Part shown: in pieces, positions 23,703 to 36,157 of the stretch
How positions within the stretch are numbered: position 1 is the first letter of the stretch
How the letters are laid out: the number at the start of each line of letters is the position of its first letter
Origin: Streptomyces sp. TLI_053
GTDB taxonomy: Bacteria > Actinomycetota > Actinomycetes > Streptomycetales > Streptomycetaceae
Assembly: GCF_900105395.1 (NCBI RefSeq)
Contig: NZ_LT629775.1
Location: 4,238,001-4,302,000, forward strand
Direction of reading: 5' to 3'
Length of the DNA stretch: 64,000 nucleotides
Program-made: the position numbers and the translations under genes
Notes under the pieces: generated by a model
Databases searched by the model: none
What the model was told of the DNA's origin: nothing
Seen by the model: only the letters and a program-made list of their open reading frames with translations

Positions 23703-24353
23703 ATGTCCGCGACCACCCGCCGCACCCGCCGCACCGCCGCCCTGCTGCTGGGCGCCACGCTCGTCACCCTCACCGCGACGGCCTGCAACTCGACCGGCGG
23801 CCCCTCCGTCTCCACCGAGGCCAAGCAGACCGCCGCCGCCTCCGCCCCGGCGGCCGGCGCCGCCACCTCCGCCCCGGCCAAGCCGGCCGACAGCAAGCCG
23901 GCGGAGAGCAAGCCCGCCGAGGCGGCCAAGGCCCCGGCGAAGGTCGGCGACACCATCGCCCTCAAGAGCACCCTGGAGAAGGGCAACACCGCCGACATCA
24001 CCGCGCTGAAGGTGGTCGACCCGGCCCAGAGCACCAACGAGTACCTGACCGCGGCGGACGGCAAGCACTACGTCGCCGTGCAGTTCCAGATCAAGCCGAC
24101 CGGGGCCAAGGCCTACAGCGACGCCCCGTGGAGTGCCGCCAAGGTGATCGACGACCAGGGCCAGGCGTACGGCCCGACGCTGGCCGACACCAAGGCCGGC
24201 CCGTCCTTCCAGACCCCGACCAACATCGCCTCCGGCGAGACGGGCAAGGGCTTCGTCGTCTTCGAGGTGCCCAACGGCACCAAGCTCGACAAGGTCCAGT
24301 TCTCCCTGGACAACGGCTTCGCCGACCAGGTCGGCCAGTGGAAGCTCGGCTGA
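23703..24353 (+). CDS. DUF4352 lipoprotein
   Basis: A 216-residue lipoprotein. Signal peptide with twin Arg pairs and hydrophobic core (AALLLGATLVTLTA), lipobox TATAC with Cys about residue 28. An Ala/Pro/Lys-rich spacer (AKPADSKPAESKPAEAAKAP) leads to an immunoglobulin-like DUF4352 domain from about residue 80: KVGDTIALKS, YVAVQFQIKPTG, ASGETGKGFVVFEVPNG. Such domains occur in actinobacterial surface lipoproteins and antigen MPT63-like proteins; function is unknown. It has its own promoter and is divergent from the methylase. Confidence 0.85.
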   Translation: MSATTRRTRRTAALLLGATLVTLTATACNSTGGPSVSTEAKQTAAASAPAAGAATSAPAKPADSKPAESKPAEAAKAPAKVGDTIALKSTLEKGNTADITALKVVDPAQSTNEYLTAADGKHYVAVQFQIKPTGAKAYSDAPWSAAKVIDDQGQAYGPTLADTKAGPSFQTPTNIASGETGKGFVVFEVPNGTKLDKVQFSLDNGFADQVGQWKLG

Positions 24354-24570
24354 CCGGTGGCAGCACCCCGCCCACCGCTCCCGCCACCCCGCACGCGACC
24401 GCACGCAAGAACGCGAACGCCCGCAAGAACGCGGCCGCACGCGAGACCGCGAACACGCGCCAGTGCGCGAACGCCCGCACCAACGCCGACGGCGGCCCCG
24501 GGCAGCACCGCCCGAGACCGCCGTACCCGGCGAGGGCCCCTCCGGGGGCTCCCGACCGCCGCGGGGTCCG

Positions 24571-28200
<3,630 letters not shown>

Positions 28201-28938
28201 CTGGAGTCTCTTCTTCGTCCCGAGGAAGGTGCTGCCCGGGGGCCCTCGGCCCGTCGGGGCAACGCGAACGGCCCGGCACGCCGTGCGGCCGGGGGTCTCC
28301 AGCCTACGCCGCGAGGCTGACGCGCACGCGGCACACGGCCGGGGGCGGGGCGGCGCGCGACCGGCGCACGACCCGCACGCCGTCCGCCGGCGATGCGGTG
28401 CGGACGAACCACCCCCCGCACGCTGCCGGTCCCGGTGTTCCGCCGGGCCGTTTCCCCATCGTCGCGTTCTGCCACGAACTGGACATACTCCTGTCACTGC
28501 CCGTCCATGGAGATCGCGCACCATGGTGAATGTGCCCGCCGCACCCAACCGTGGGGGATGGCTGCGAGGGGCACGGTCGCACACCCGATGGGGGTCGGGA
28601 GTGCGAGGCCGGGCGGCCCTGGGTGGGGGCGCCCGCCCACACGCCGGGAACCGTGGCGTCCTTTCCTGGAGGACGCCACGGGTCTCGGCCTCATTCTTTT
28701 CCCCGCCCGCCCTCCCCGTCCACACCTCCGGGGTCACGATCGCGTGCCGTCCCGGGGGCTTCTCCCCCGACGGGGACGGCTGCCGGCCCCGATCGCGGTC
28801 CCGCGTCCCTTTCCGGCCCTTTTCGGCGCAATCCCGGGAAAGCCCCCGCCGTCCGGCCCCGCTCCCTACCCTGTGGTGAAGACCGTGTGGAGACGCCCGG
28901 AGGGGCCAGGGGCGTCGCGATGGAGGGGGTTCTTCGTC
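28201..28938. other. 738-bp gap without a recognisable gene
   Basis: The longest non-coding stretch of the window, between the divergent mfd and nucleotide-sugar dehydrogenase genes. It contains the mfd promoter region, a strong terminator-like hairpin at 28651-28681 followed by a T-rich end, and a smaller hairpin (GACGCCC at 28892-28898 with its complement 28910-28916) just upstream of the dehydrogenase start. The open frames here lack ribosome binding sites or family features. Confidence 0.6.
28651..28681 (+). terminator. Orphan terminator hairpin
   Basis: A 12-bp perfect stem (CCGTGGCGTCCT with its complement at 28670-28681) closes a 7-nt loop and is followed within 15 nt by ATTCTTTT on the plus strand. 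No gene precedes it on that strand, so it may end a small RNA starting between about 28450 and 28600. Confidence 0.5.
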
Positions 28939-30255
28939 ATGCGCGTTGTCATCGCAGGCCAGGGCTACGTGGGGCTGCCGCTCGCGGTCCGCGCGGCCGA
29001 GGTGGGGCACCGGGTGGTCGGCTACGACGTGGACGAGCGCCGGATCAAACGGCTGGCCGTCGGCGAGTCCTACGTCGAGGACATCCCGGCCGAGCGGCTG
29101 CGGCCGCTGCTGGAGAACGGGAGCTATCTGCCGTCCGCCGAGCCGTCCGACGTCGCGGAGTTCGACGTCGCGGTGATCACCGTGCCGACGCCGCTGCGCG
29201 ACGGGGTGCCCGACCTGTCGTACATCGAGGCCTCGGCGGCCCTGCTCGCCCAGCACCTGCGGCCGGGGGCGACCGTGGTCCTGGAGTCCACCACCTACCC
29301 CGGCACCACCGAGGAACTGCTCGCGCCGCTGCTGGAGCAGGGATCCGGGCTGACCGCCGGGCGGGACTTCCACCTCGGCTACAGCCCGGAGCGGATCGAC
29401 CCGGGCAACCCGACCTGGCGGCTGGAGAACACCCCGAAGGTGGTCTCCGGGATCGACCCGGACTCCCTGACGGCGGTCGAGGGCTTCTACGGCGGGCTGA
29501 TCGACCGGACCGTCCCGGTCTCCAGCTGCAAGGAGGCCGAGCTGACCAAGCTGCTGGAGAACACCTTCCGCCATGTGAACATCGCCCTGGTCAACGAGCT
29601 GGCGATGTTCGCCCACGATCTCGGGATCGACGTCTGGGAGGCCATCGACGCCGCCTCCACCAAGCCGTTCGGCTATCTGCGCTTCACCCCCGGCCCGGGG
29701 GTGGGCGGGCACTGCCTGCCGATCGACCCGTCCTACCTGTCCTGGCGGGTGGAGCGGGCGCTCGGCCAGTCGTTCCGCTTCGTCGAGCTGGCCAACGACG
29801 TCAACAGCCACATGCCCGACTACGTGGTCCGCAGGCTCGCCGAGGCGCTGAACGAGCGGCAGCGCTCGGTCAAGGGCTCACGGGTGCTGCTGCTGGGGCT
29901 GGCGTACAAGAAGAACACCGGCGACGCCCGGGAGACGCCGGCCGCCCGGGTCGCCGAGCTGCTGGTCAGGATGGGCGCCGAGGTCCGCGCCGCCGATCCC
30001 CACGTGGTGGTCGGGGTGCACGTGCCGGAACCGGTGATCCCGGGCCAGCGGGCGGCCGAGCACGACCCGCACGGCGACCCCTTCGCGGCCGTGCACCGGG
30101 TGGAGGCGAGCCCGCAGGAGCTGGCGGCGGCGGACGCGGTCGTGCTGCTGGCCGACCACGACGACTTCGACTACGGGGCGATCACCGCCCACGCCCGGTA
30201 CGTGCTGGACTGCCGGCGGCGGCTGGCCGGCGGCGCCGCGGTCGAGGTGCTCTGA
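28939..30255 (+). CDS. Nucleotide-sugar (UDP-sugar) 6-dehydrogenase, WecC/UDP-glucose dehydrogenase family
   Basis: A 438-residue NAD+-dependent enzyme oxidising the C6 of a UDP-sugar to the uronic acid in two steps. The N-terminal NAD motif is VVIAGQGYVGLPLAVRAAE, the catalytic Lys lies in CKEAELTKLLENTFRH, and the catalytic Cys in GVGGHCLPIDPSYLSW near residue 258. The C-terminal UDP-binding domain is intact (LLLGLAYKKNTGDARETPA). The sequence around the active site is closer to the UDP-N-acetyl-mannosamine/GlcNAc dehydrogenases (WecC, WbpA) than to plain UDP-glucose dehydrogenase. GGAGGGGG precedes ATG 28939. It may supply the glycan genes at 36-41 kb. Confidence 0.88.
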   Translation: MRVVIAGQGYVGLPLAVRAAEVGHRVVGYDVDERRIKRLAVGESYVEDIPAERLRPLLENGSYLPSAEPSDVAEFDVAVITVPTPLRDGVPDLSYIEASAALLAQHLRPGATVVLESTTYPGTTEELLAPLLEQGSGLTAGRDFHLGYSPERIDPGNPTWRLENTPKVVSGIDPDSLTAVEGFYGGLIDRTVPVSSCKEAELTKLLENTFRHVNIALVNELAMFAHDLGIDVWEAIDAASTKPFGYLRFTPGPGVGGHCLPIDPSYLSWRVERALGQSFRFVELANDVNSHMPDYVVRRLAEALNERQRSVKGSRVLLLGLAYKKNTGDARETPAARVAELLVRMGAEVRAADPHVVVGVHVPEPVIPGQRAAEHDPHGDPFAAVHRVEASPQELAAADAVVLLADHDDFDYGAITAHARYVLDCRRRLAGGAAVEVL

Positions 30256-30357
30256 GCCGCCCGCCGACCCTGCCGTCCTGCCGGTCCCTGCCGACCCGCC
30301 AGCCCTGCTGTCCCGCCGCCCCCGCCGACCTGCCGTCCGTCCGGCCCGCGCCGCGGA

Positions 30358-30390
30358 CGCTCCACGGGCGCTCCACGGACGCTCCACGGA
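30358..30390. repeat. Three 11-bp tandem repeats
   Basis: CGCTCCACGGG/A repeats at 30358-30368, 30369-30379 and 30380-30390, just ahead of a terminator in a convergent intergenic region. Non-coding. Confidence 0.75.
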
Positions 30391-30394
30391 CGCG

Positions 30395-30429
30395 CCGGGC
30401 CCCGAACGCGTCCCGCGTTCGGGGCCCGG
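30395..30429. terminator. Bidirectional terminator
   Basis: A 16-bp perfect stem (CCGGGCCCCGAACGCG with its complement at 30414-30429) around a TCC loop, between the convergent dehydrogenase and DivIVA-like genes. It can serve both. Confidence 0.8.
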
Positions 30430-30454
30430 TACGTACGGGGCTGCCGGCCGGCGG

Positions 30455-31870
30455 TCAGCGCCGGCGGCGGTAGGCGACCGTGTTCGGCGTGCCGTACTCG
30501 GCGCCGTCGTCGACGATCACGATCTTCGGGATGATCCTGGTCTCCTCCTCGGCCGGGCGCTCGGCGCCCGCCCCCTCGCCGCCGTCCGTCGACGGGAGCA
30601 CCGCCGGGGGCGTGGCCGGCCTCGGCGGCACCGGGCCGGGGGCGGCGGCCGGGGCGACCCGCCCGGGGGTGACCCGGAGCATGGCGGTGGCCGCCTCGCC
30701 CGCGCCGGGAACCGGACCGGCGGGCAGGGCCGGGACGGGCTCCTTGCGGAGCACGGCCCGCGGGTCGGCGGCCGCGGGCACCGGGACGGACACCGCGGCG
30801 GGGACGCCGACGGGCAGCGGGATCTCCCCCGTGTCCGCCTCCGAGTCGACCGGGGCCGCGTCCGAGGGGGCCGCGTCGACCGGGGCCGCGTCCGCGGGCG
30901 CGGCGTCCGCCGGGGCGTCGTCGGTCCGCTCCCGGTCGGCCCGCTCCTCGGCCGCCAGGGCCTCGGCCACCGGGGCCGGCAGCGGCTCGATCGCGCCCAC
31001 CGCGGCGCCCGTGAGCGAGGCCAGGGTCGCCTTGATGTGGTCGAGGTGCTGCTGCACCGTCTCCAGCCTGGCCGTGAACTCGCGGTGCTCGCGCTCGGTC
31101 GCCGTGTTGATCCGCTCGGCCTCGCGCCGGGCCTGCTCGATCAGCTCGTCCGCCCTGGCCTGGGCCTCGGCGTCGCTCTGCTTGATCCGGCCGAGCACCG
31201 ACTCCCGGAACTGCTCGGCCTCCTTGACCCGCCGCTCGGCGGTGGAGGAGATCGCCGCGTCCTCGGTGTCGGCCTTGGTCTGCGCCTCGGCGAAGGTCTC
31301 GTCGGCCTTGCGGCGCAGCTCGGCCAGCTTGGCCTCGGCCCGCTCGGAGGCCTCCGCGGCCGCGACCCTGACCTGGGCCGCGTGCGCGGTGGCGGCGTCC
31401 CGGACGGACCGGACCTCGCGGTCGGTGTCGGCCCGGATCGTCTCGGCCTCGGCCCGGGTGCGCTCGTCGGTGCGGCGCGCGGCCGCGTCGGCCTCGGTCC
31501 GGGTGACGGTCGCGTACTCCTTGGCGGCCCGGTCGGCCGCCTGGCCGGCCTCGTAGACCTCGTCACGGAGGTCCTCGGCCGCGCGCTCGGCCTTGTCACG
31601 GACGGCGCGGGCCTCGTTCTCGGCCGTCCGGGCCAGCCCGGCGGCCTGCTCGCTGAGCACCTCGTAGTCCGGTTCCGGGGCATCGGCGGCGGCCTGCCGG
31701 ACCTCGGCCAGCCGGCGTTCCATCTCCCGGATCCCGGACCCGAGCACGCTCAGCCGTTCCCAGGCCTCGTCCCGCTGCGCGGTGTAGGCCGTCAGGGCTC
31801 GGTCGACCTGCTCGGGCGCGTAACCGCGCCGGGCAACGGTGAAGCCGTACTGGGGGACGGCGTCGCTCAT
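30455..31870 (-). CDS. DivIVA-like coiled-coil protein ('cellulose-binding protein' family)
   Basis: A 471-residue cytoskeleton-type protein. The N-terminus YGFTVARRGYAPEQVDRALTAY is a DivIVA-like lipid-binding head. Residues about 50-330 form an almost unbroken Ala/Glu/Arg-rich coiled coil (TAENEARAVRDKAERAAEDL, AELRRKADETFAEAQTKADT). The last 130 residues are an Ala/Pro/Asp-rich disordered tail with DAAPADAAPVD repeats. Actinomycete homologues are often labelled cellulose-binding proteins but belong with polar-growth scaffolds such as Scy and FilP. It probably organises the hyphal tip or septum. Start ATG 31870 rather than the far upstream frame. Confidence 0.82.
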   Translation of the reverse strand: MSDAVPQYGFTVARRGYAPEQVDRALTAYTAQRDEAWERLSVLGSGIREMERRLAEVRQAAADAPEPDYEVLSEQAAGLARTAENEARAVRDKAERAAEDLRDEVYEAGQAADRAAKEYATVTRTEADAAARRTDERTRAEAETIRADTDREVRSVRDAATAHAAQVRVAAAEASERAEAKLAELRRKADETFAEAQTKADTEDAAISSTAERRVKEAEQFRESVLGRIKQSDAEAQARADELIEQARREAERINTATEREHREFTARLETVQQHLDHIKATLASLTGAAVGAIEPLPAPVAEALAAEERADRERTDDAPADAAPADAAPVDAAPSDAAPVDSEADTGEIPLPVGVPAAVSVPVPAAADPRAVLRKEPVPALPAGPVPGAGEAATAMLRVTPGRVAPAAAPGPVPPRPATPPAVLPSTDGGEGAGAERPAEEETRIIPKIVIVDDGAEYGTPNTVAYRRRR

Positions 31871-32157
31871 GGGCTCTTCCCCTCGTGTCGCGGGCTGCGG
31901 AGCCCATGATCGGACGGATCGGTCCGCTCGGGAACCGGGTCGACGAACCCGGTCGGGAGTCGAACGTCGAACGGATCGAAACATGTCGAGGATGGACGAT
32001 TGCGACCATCCTCTTGACCTATTTTGCGCAGATCATGGCGAAACCCCAATGAGGCACCGCCGCACCGGTACGCCGAAGGGGCCGTTCCGGACACCGGAAC
32101 GCCCCCCGGCCACGTGCGTGGATCCGGGACCGCCCGCCAGGGACCGTCCGGCGGTCC

Positions 32158-34797
32158 CTAGAGCAGGCCGTCCCAGAACTGCTCCAGCAGCACGGCCCAC
32201 CAGGTGTCCGCGGACTGGAGCGCAGCCGGGTCGATCGCGGCCAGCTGAGCCTGGAAGTCGGTCGTCCAGCGACCGGCCTGGTCCGGGGTCAGCCCGTACC
32301 GCAGCCGCCACATCCGGCCCAGCAGGGCCAGCGCGCGGACGAACTCCGGTACACCTGTGTTGACGAACCGGGGCGGCTCCCCGGTTCCTTCGAGATCCAT
32401 CGCGACCACGTGCGCCGTGCCGTACTGCACGCACAGCTGCCGGCCGTAGTCGTTGCCCAGCACCAGGTAGCCGCCGAAGTCGGTGCCGCCCGCCAGACCC
32501 CGCTCGGCCGCCAGCTCGGCGAGCGTCGGGATCGGCCGGCCCTCCTGGGCCTGTGCCCAGAAGAACGGTCCGAACTCGCGCGGCAGACCCGCCCACATCA
32601 GTGTCTGCGCCACCGGCTCGGGAACGCCCTGCCGGGCCACCGCGCGCTGCTCGAAGCGGAACACGTTGGCCCCGAAGGCCTGGCCGAGCTCCTGGCCGAG
32701 CTGCTGCGGCGGAACCGGCTGCGGCGCCGGAACGGTGCCCGGGGCGGGCAGCGGCACCCGGAGCGGCCGGACCCGCTGGGGACCGGAGGCCAGCTGGTGC
32801 AGCTCGTCCAGGTGGTCCAGCAGCTGGGCCATGCCGGCCTGCCGGGAGTGGTGCTCCCGGCCGTAGTCGGCGGTGTGGGTGAGCCGCACGTTCGGCCAGG
32901 AGGCGGCGATCATCCGGTGGCAGTAGCCGCCGGGCAGGTCGCAGGACTCCAGCTCGGTGTAGAGCTCCAGCACCTGCTCCGGCGGCACGTTCAGCCGCCG
33001 CAGGTCCTGGAGGATCTTCCACTCCGGGTGCGGGGTGCCGGGCTCGCTGCGGTGCAGCAGCTTCTGCTCCGACCCGTCCGGGCCCCGGTAGCTGAGCGCG
33101 GCGAAGTAGCCGGGGCCGACGGCCGGCACGCCGGGGGGCACCGGGGCGCCCGGCGGCGGCCCGGGCACGGGCGGGACGGGAGCGGGCGGGACGGGAGCGG
33201 CGACCGGGGCCGGCGCCGGTGCGGCGGGAGCGGGCCCGGCCGGGTAGCCGTAGCCGGCCGCGGGCGCGCCGGCACCGGGCGGCGGCGGGACGGCGGGGCC
33301 GCCGGACGGCGGGGTGCCCGGGTCGATCGCGCCCGCCAGCTGGGTGCGCTCGTACGCCACCCCGCCGGACGCGGCGGGGGCGGCGGGAGGTGCGCCCGGG
33401 GCGTCCGCGGGACGCAGACCGGCCGGCGGCGGGGGCGGCGGAGCGCTGGAGGCACCGCGGCCGCCGGAACCGGCGGAGACCGCCGGGCCGGAGCCACCGC
33501 GCAACTCGGCCGGCGGGGGTGGCGGCGGGGCCGAGCCGGGGTTGCGGCCGAGCGCGGCGGGCGCCGGACCCGCACCGGGGCCGGCCGCACCACCGCGCAG
33601 TGCGGCGGGCGGGGGCGGCGGCGGGGCGGAGCCCGGTGCGCGGCCGAGCGCGCCCGGCGGCGCGGGCTCGGCGGACGGACCGACCGGCGGCGGGACCGGG
33701 GCCCCGGGCGCACCCGGCAGGCCCGCCAGTCCGGGCAGACCGTCGGGCGAGGCCAGCATGGTGGCGGCGTGCTCGACCCCCGGGCCGGCGGGCGGCGGGA
33801 CGGGCGTGCCCGGGGCGGGCGTGCCGGGACCGCCGGGCGCACCCGGCAGACCGGCGAGACCCGGCAGACCGTCCGGCGGCGCCAGCAGCGTCGGCGCGGG
33901 CTCCACCATCGGCGGCAGCGACGGCGGCACCGGAGTCCCCGGCACCGGCGTCCCCGGACCACCGGGCGCACCCGGCAGACCCGCGAGACCCGGCCGGGCG
34001 CCCTCGGGCAGCAGCACGGTGGCCGCCTCCGAACCGGCCCGCGGCTCACCGGACAGCCCGGCACCGTTGGTGCGCAGCCCGTCGGGCAGCAGGACGGTCG
34101 CCGCCTCGACGCCCGGGCCGTGCGCGGGCGGACCGGCCGGCTCGTCGTGACCGGGCGGCGGGGCGAGCATGGTCGGCGCGTCCCCGGCGGGGCGCTCGGA
34201 GACCGGCGGCGTGGTCAGCACCGCGGGCCCGGGCGTGTCGGCACGCCCGAACCGGACCCCCGGGGTCGGCGGCACGGCGGGTGCCGGATCGAGCGGCGGG
34301 GCGGGCGGGGGCGGCGGCAGGACGGCGGGCCCGGCCGGAGCGGCCGGTTCGGCACCGGCCACCGGCACCCCCGACGCCGGCGTCCCGGCCGCCGCGGGTG
34401 CGCCCAGCCGCTCCGCCTCGGCGGCGAGCGCCGCCTCCCCGGCCTCCTGCAGCCACTGCGGCGGGCTCAGCAGGAAGGACGTCGCCTCCACCGGCCCCGG
34501 CGCGGGCCGGGCCGCCCCGGCCGGGTTGGCCGCGACCGGCCGCCCGTACGTCTCCTCGTACTGCCGGACCACCTCGTTGACGGGCAGCGCGGGCCAGAGG
34601 GTGCTCGCGCCGGAGTCCCGGGCGATCACCAGCCGGGCCTCCCCCTCGGCCCCGGTACCGCCCTCGGCGGACTGCACGGCCCAGCAGACGAAGCCCAGGT
34701 CGAACTCCCGGACCCGCACCTCGCGCTGCCGCTCCCGGGACACCCCGCCGTTGATCCACTCCTCGGCGAGCTCCTGCGCCTGCGCGTACGTCACCAC
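32158..34797 (-). CDS. Multidomain protein: YrhB/Imm35 - Pro-rich linker - XOO_2897-type deaminase - SUKH-4
   Basis: An 879-residue mosaic. Residues 1-100 resemble the YrhB/Imm35 immunity domain (AQAQELAEEWINGG, FDLGFVCWAV, DSGASTLWPALPVNEVVRQY). A linker of about 450 residues is Pro/Gly/Ala-rich with collagen-like repeats (GLPGLAGLPGAPGGPGTP). Around 560-650 is a nucleic-acid deaminase of the XOO_2897 type, with the metal-binding HPE in TPHPEWKILQDLRRL near 590 and the paired Cys in SCDLPGGYC near 619-626. Residues 700-879 match SUKH-4 immunity proteins (GVPEPVAQTLMWAGLPREFG, YLVLGNDYGRQLCV). There is no signal peptide, so it acts inside the cell. Toxin-like and immunity-like domains in one chain suggest a domesticated effector or a poly-immunity protein. 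Confidence 0.75.
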   Translation of the reverse strand: MVTYAQAQELAEEWINGGVSRERQREVRVREFDLGFVCWAVQSAEGGTGAEGEARLVIARDSGASTLWPALPVNEVVRQYEETYGRPVAANPAGAARPAPGPVEATSFLLSPPQWLQEAGEAALAAEAERLGAPAAAGTPASGVPVAGAEPAAPAGPAVLPPPPPAPPLDPAPAVPPTPGVRFGRADTPGPAVLTTPPVSERPAGDAPTMLAPPPGHDEPAGPPAHGPGVEAATVLLPDGLRTNGAGLSGEPRAGSEAATVLLPEGARPGLAGLPGAPGGPGTPVPGTPVPPSLPPMVEPAPTLLAPPDGLPGLAGLPGAPGGPGTPAPGTPVPPPAGPGVEHAATMLASPDGLPGLAGLPGAPGAPVPPPVGPSAEPAPPGALGRAPGSAPPPPPPAALRGGAAGPGAGPAPAALGRNPGSAPPPPPPAELRGGSGPAVSAGSGGRGASSAPPPPPPAGLRPADAPGAPPAAPAASGGVAYERTQLAGAIDPGTPPSGGPAVPPPPGAGAPAAGYGYPAGPAPAAPAPAPVAAPVPPAPVPPVPGPPPGAPVPPGVPAVGPGYFAALSYRGPDGSEQKLLHRSEPGTPHPEWKILQDLRRLNVPPEQVLELYTELESCDLPGGYCHRMIAASWPNVRLTHTADYGREHHSRQAGMAQLLDHLDELHQLASGPQRVRPLRVPLPAPGTVPAPQPVPPQQLGQELGQAFGANVFRFEQRAVARQGVPEPVAQTLMWAGLPREFGPFFWAQAQEGRPIPTLAELAAERGLAGGTDFGGYLVLGNDYGRQLCVQYGTAHVVAMDLEGTGEPPRFVNTGVPEFVRALALLGRMWRLRYGLTPDQAGRWTTDFQAQLAAIDPAALQSADTWWAVLLEQFWDGLL
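33690..34005. repeat. Three ~130-bp repeats encoding collagen-like linker units
   Basis: Sequences encoding the block LPGLAGLPGAPG with its flanking Gly/Pro/Thr-rich stretch occur at about 33700-33750, 33820-33880 and 33950-34000 (period near 130 bp), with high nucleotide identity. They lie in the linker of the SUKH-4 protein and probably expand and contract by recombination. Confidence 0.65.
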
Positions 34798-34899
34798 GCC
34801 CGGTTCACCCCTGTCCCCATCGTCCCCGCTCGTTCCACACCGTCGACGACCGGCCGGTCCGTCTCCCGGCCCGTCCTGCGTTCCACCGCGAACGCCACG

Positions 34900-35901
34900 T
34901 CAGCCCACCGGAACGGCCCGGGCGAACCCGCCGTTCACCATCAGCTCGGCGACCGTCTCCAGCTCCGGCGGGCTCCCGGCCAGTCGCAGCAGGAAGTCGT
35001 CGAAGTCGTCCCCGCACGGCAGCAGCAGCCGCTCGACCCGGTCCTCGGGGGACTCCGGGGCGCCGGTGTCGCGGGCGTCGTCGTAGAGGCAGAGCCAGAC
35101 CGAACCGATCCGGTCGCCGCGCACCTTCAGCGCCAGGATGCCGCCCTGGGCGTAGGCGATGCCCAGGTAGTCCTTGGTGAAGTGGTCCCGCAGGCACTTG
35201 TTGGCGTAGACGACGTCCTCGGTGCCGTACTCCTCGGTGAGCGTCAGGAACGGCTGGTCGACCAGCAGCCCGAGGTCCGGGTCGAGAGCCACCCCGGCCG
35301 GGACGCGGCCGCCGCCGAGCTTGAGGAAGGTCCGGTAGGCGCCGGGCAGGCGGTAGCCCAGGCGCTGCTCGGCCCGCTGCACGAGGTCCTCGGGGACGCC
35401 GATCGGGTCGCTGCCGTCGAGGGCGAGCGGGAAGTGCACCGCCCGCTTCTCCTGCAGCGGGCGGGTACCGCGCCGGCTGTGGTCGGCGGAGGAGGTGGCC
35501 AGTCCGCCGTGGTGCCGCAGCAGCGCCTTGACCTCGACCGGGACGAGCTCCATCCGCCGCCAGCCGGGCGCGGCCCGGCCGACCACGTGGTGCCAGGTCC
35601 AGCCGGGCGGGGTGGCGACGGCGGTGTCCAGGTCGGCCCAGAGCGGGTGGCCCTGGGTGAACAGCGCGGCGTTGGCCGAGACGTAGTCGGTCAGCCGAAG
35701 CTCGTCGACGCCGAAACCGGCCGGCGGGTCGGCGACCTCGGCCGCCGCGGCGGCGTACGGGCCGAAGTCCGGGTGGCCGTGCTCGTCCACCCGGACCCCG
35801 GCGGGGTGCCGCTCGGCGCGGACCGGATCCGGGAACTGCACCACCTGACCTGCGTACGCCGCGTTCGGTGCGGCGGCGACGCCGGGCCGACCTGTCGTCA
35901 T
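34900..35901 (-). CDS. WHH-nuclease-like domain fused to a SUKH (SMI1/KNR4) domain
   Basis: A 333-residue protein. Residues about 60-140 look like a WHH-type HNH nuclease from polymorphic toxins: YVSANAALFTQGHPLWADLD, the motif TWHHVVGR near 103, MELVPVEV and RHHGG. In active WHH enzymes the helix after LVP carries a His where this protein has Lys (VKALLRHHGG), so one active-site residue appears lost. Residues about 170-325 are a SUKH-1/SMI1-KNR4 domain (AEQRLGYRLPGAYRTFLKLGGG, GILALKVRGDRIGSVWL). Toxin and immunity modules are thus in a single chain. It lies 102 bp upstream of the SUKH-4 gene on the same strand. Start ATG 35901. Confidence 0.72.
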   Translation of the reverse strand: MTTGRPGVAAAPNAAYAGQVVQFPDPVRAERHPAGVRVDEHGHPDFGPYAAAAAEVADPPAGFGVDELRLTDYVSANAALFTQGHPLWADLDTAVATPPGWTWHHVVGRAAPGWRRMELVPVEVKALLRHHGGLATSSADHSRRGTRPLQEKRAVHFPLALDGSDPIGVPEDLVQRAEQRLGYRLPGAYRTFLKLGGGRVPAGVALDPDLGLLVDQPFLTLTEEYGTEDVVYANKCLRDHFTKDYLGIAYAQGGILALKVRGDRIGSVWLCLYDDARDTGAPESPEDRVERLLLPCGDDFDDFLLRLAGSPPELETVAELMVNGGFARAVPVG

Positions 35902-36104
35902 CTGGGAGCCCCCACTGGCTGCTGCAAACTCTCGGTGCGCTTGTTGGGAACCAGCGTAGGGGGTACGCCTGCGGCCCGGCCCCCCGCCCGGTGGGACCGG
36001 ACCCGGACCGGCACCGACCGGACACGGGACGGCCACCGGCAGGGCACGGGGCGGTCACCGCCGGGACGGGGAGGCGGGCGGGAGAACGGACGCGGGACGG
36101 GCCG

Positions 36105-36136
36105 ACGGGGCGGCCGCGGAACGGGGCGGCCGCGGA
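36105..36136. repeat. Perfect 16-bp tandem duplication
   Basis: ACGGGGCGGCCGCGGA at 36105-36120 is repeated exactly at 36121-36136, 22 bp past the end of the DegT gene (stop at 36158). Each copy has a NotI-type GCGGCCGC core. It lies in the intergenic region downstream of the aminotransferase and upstream of the WHH-SUKH gene. Confidence 0.8.
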
Positions 36137-36157
36137 ACGGAACGGGACGGAACGGGC

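Noticed and set aside
28304..28694. Open frames of 66-112 codons in the gap upstream of the UDP-sugar dehydrogenase gene
   Set aside because: No ribosome binding site, no recognisable domain, and Arg/Gly/Pro composition; the gap is better explained as regulatory DNA.
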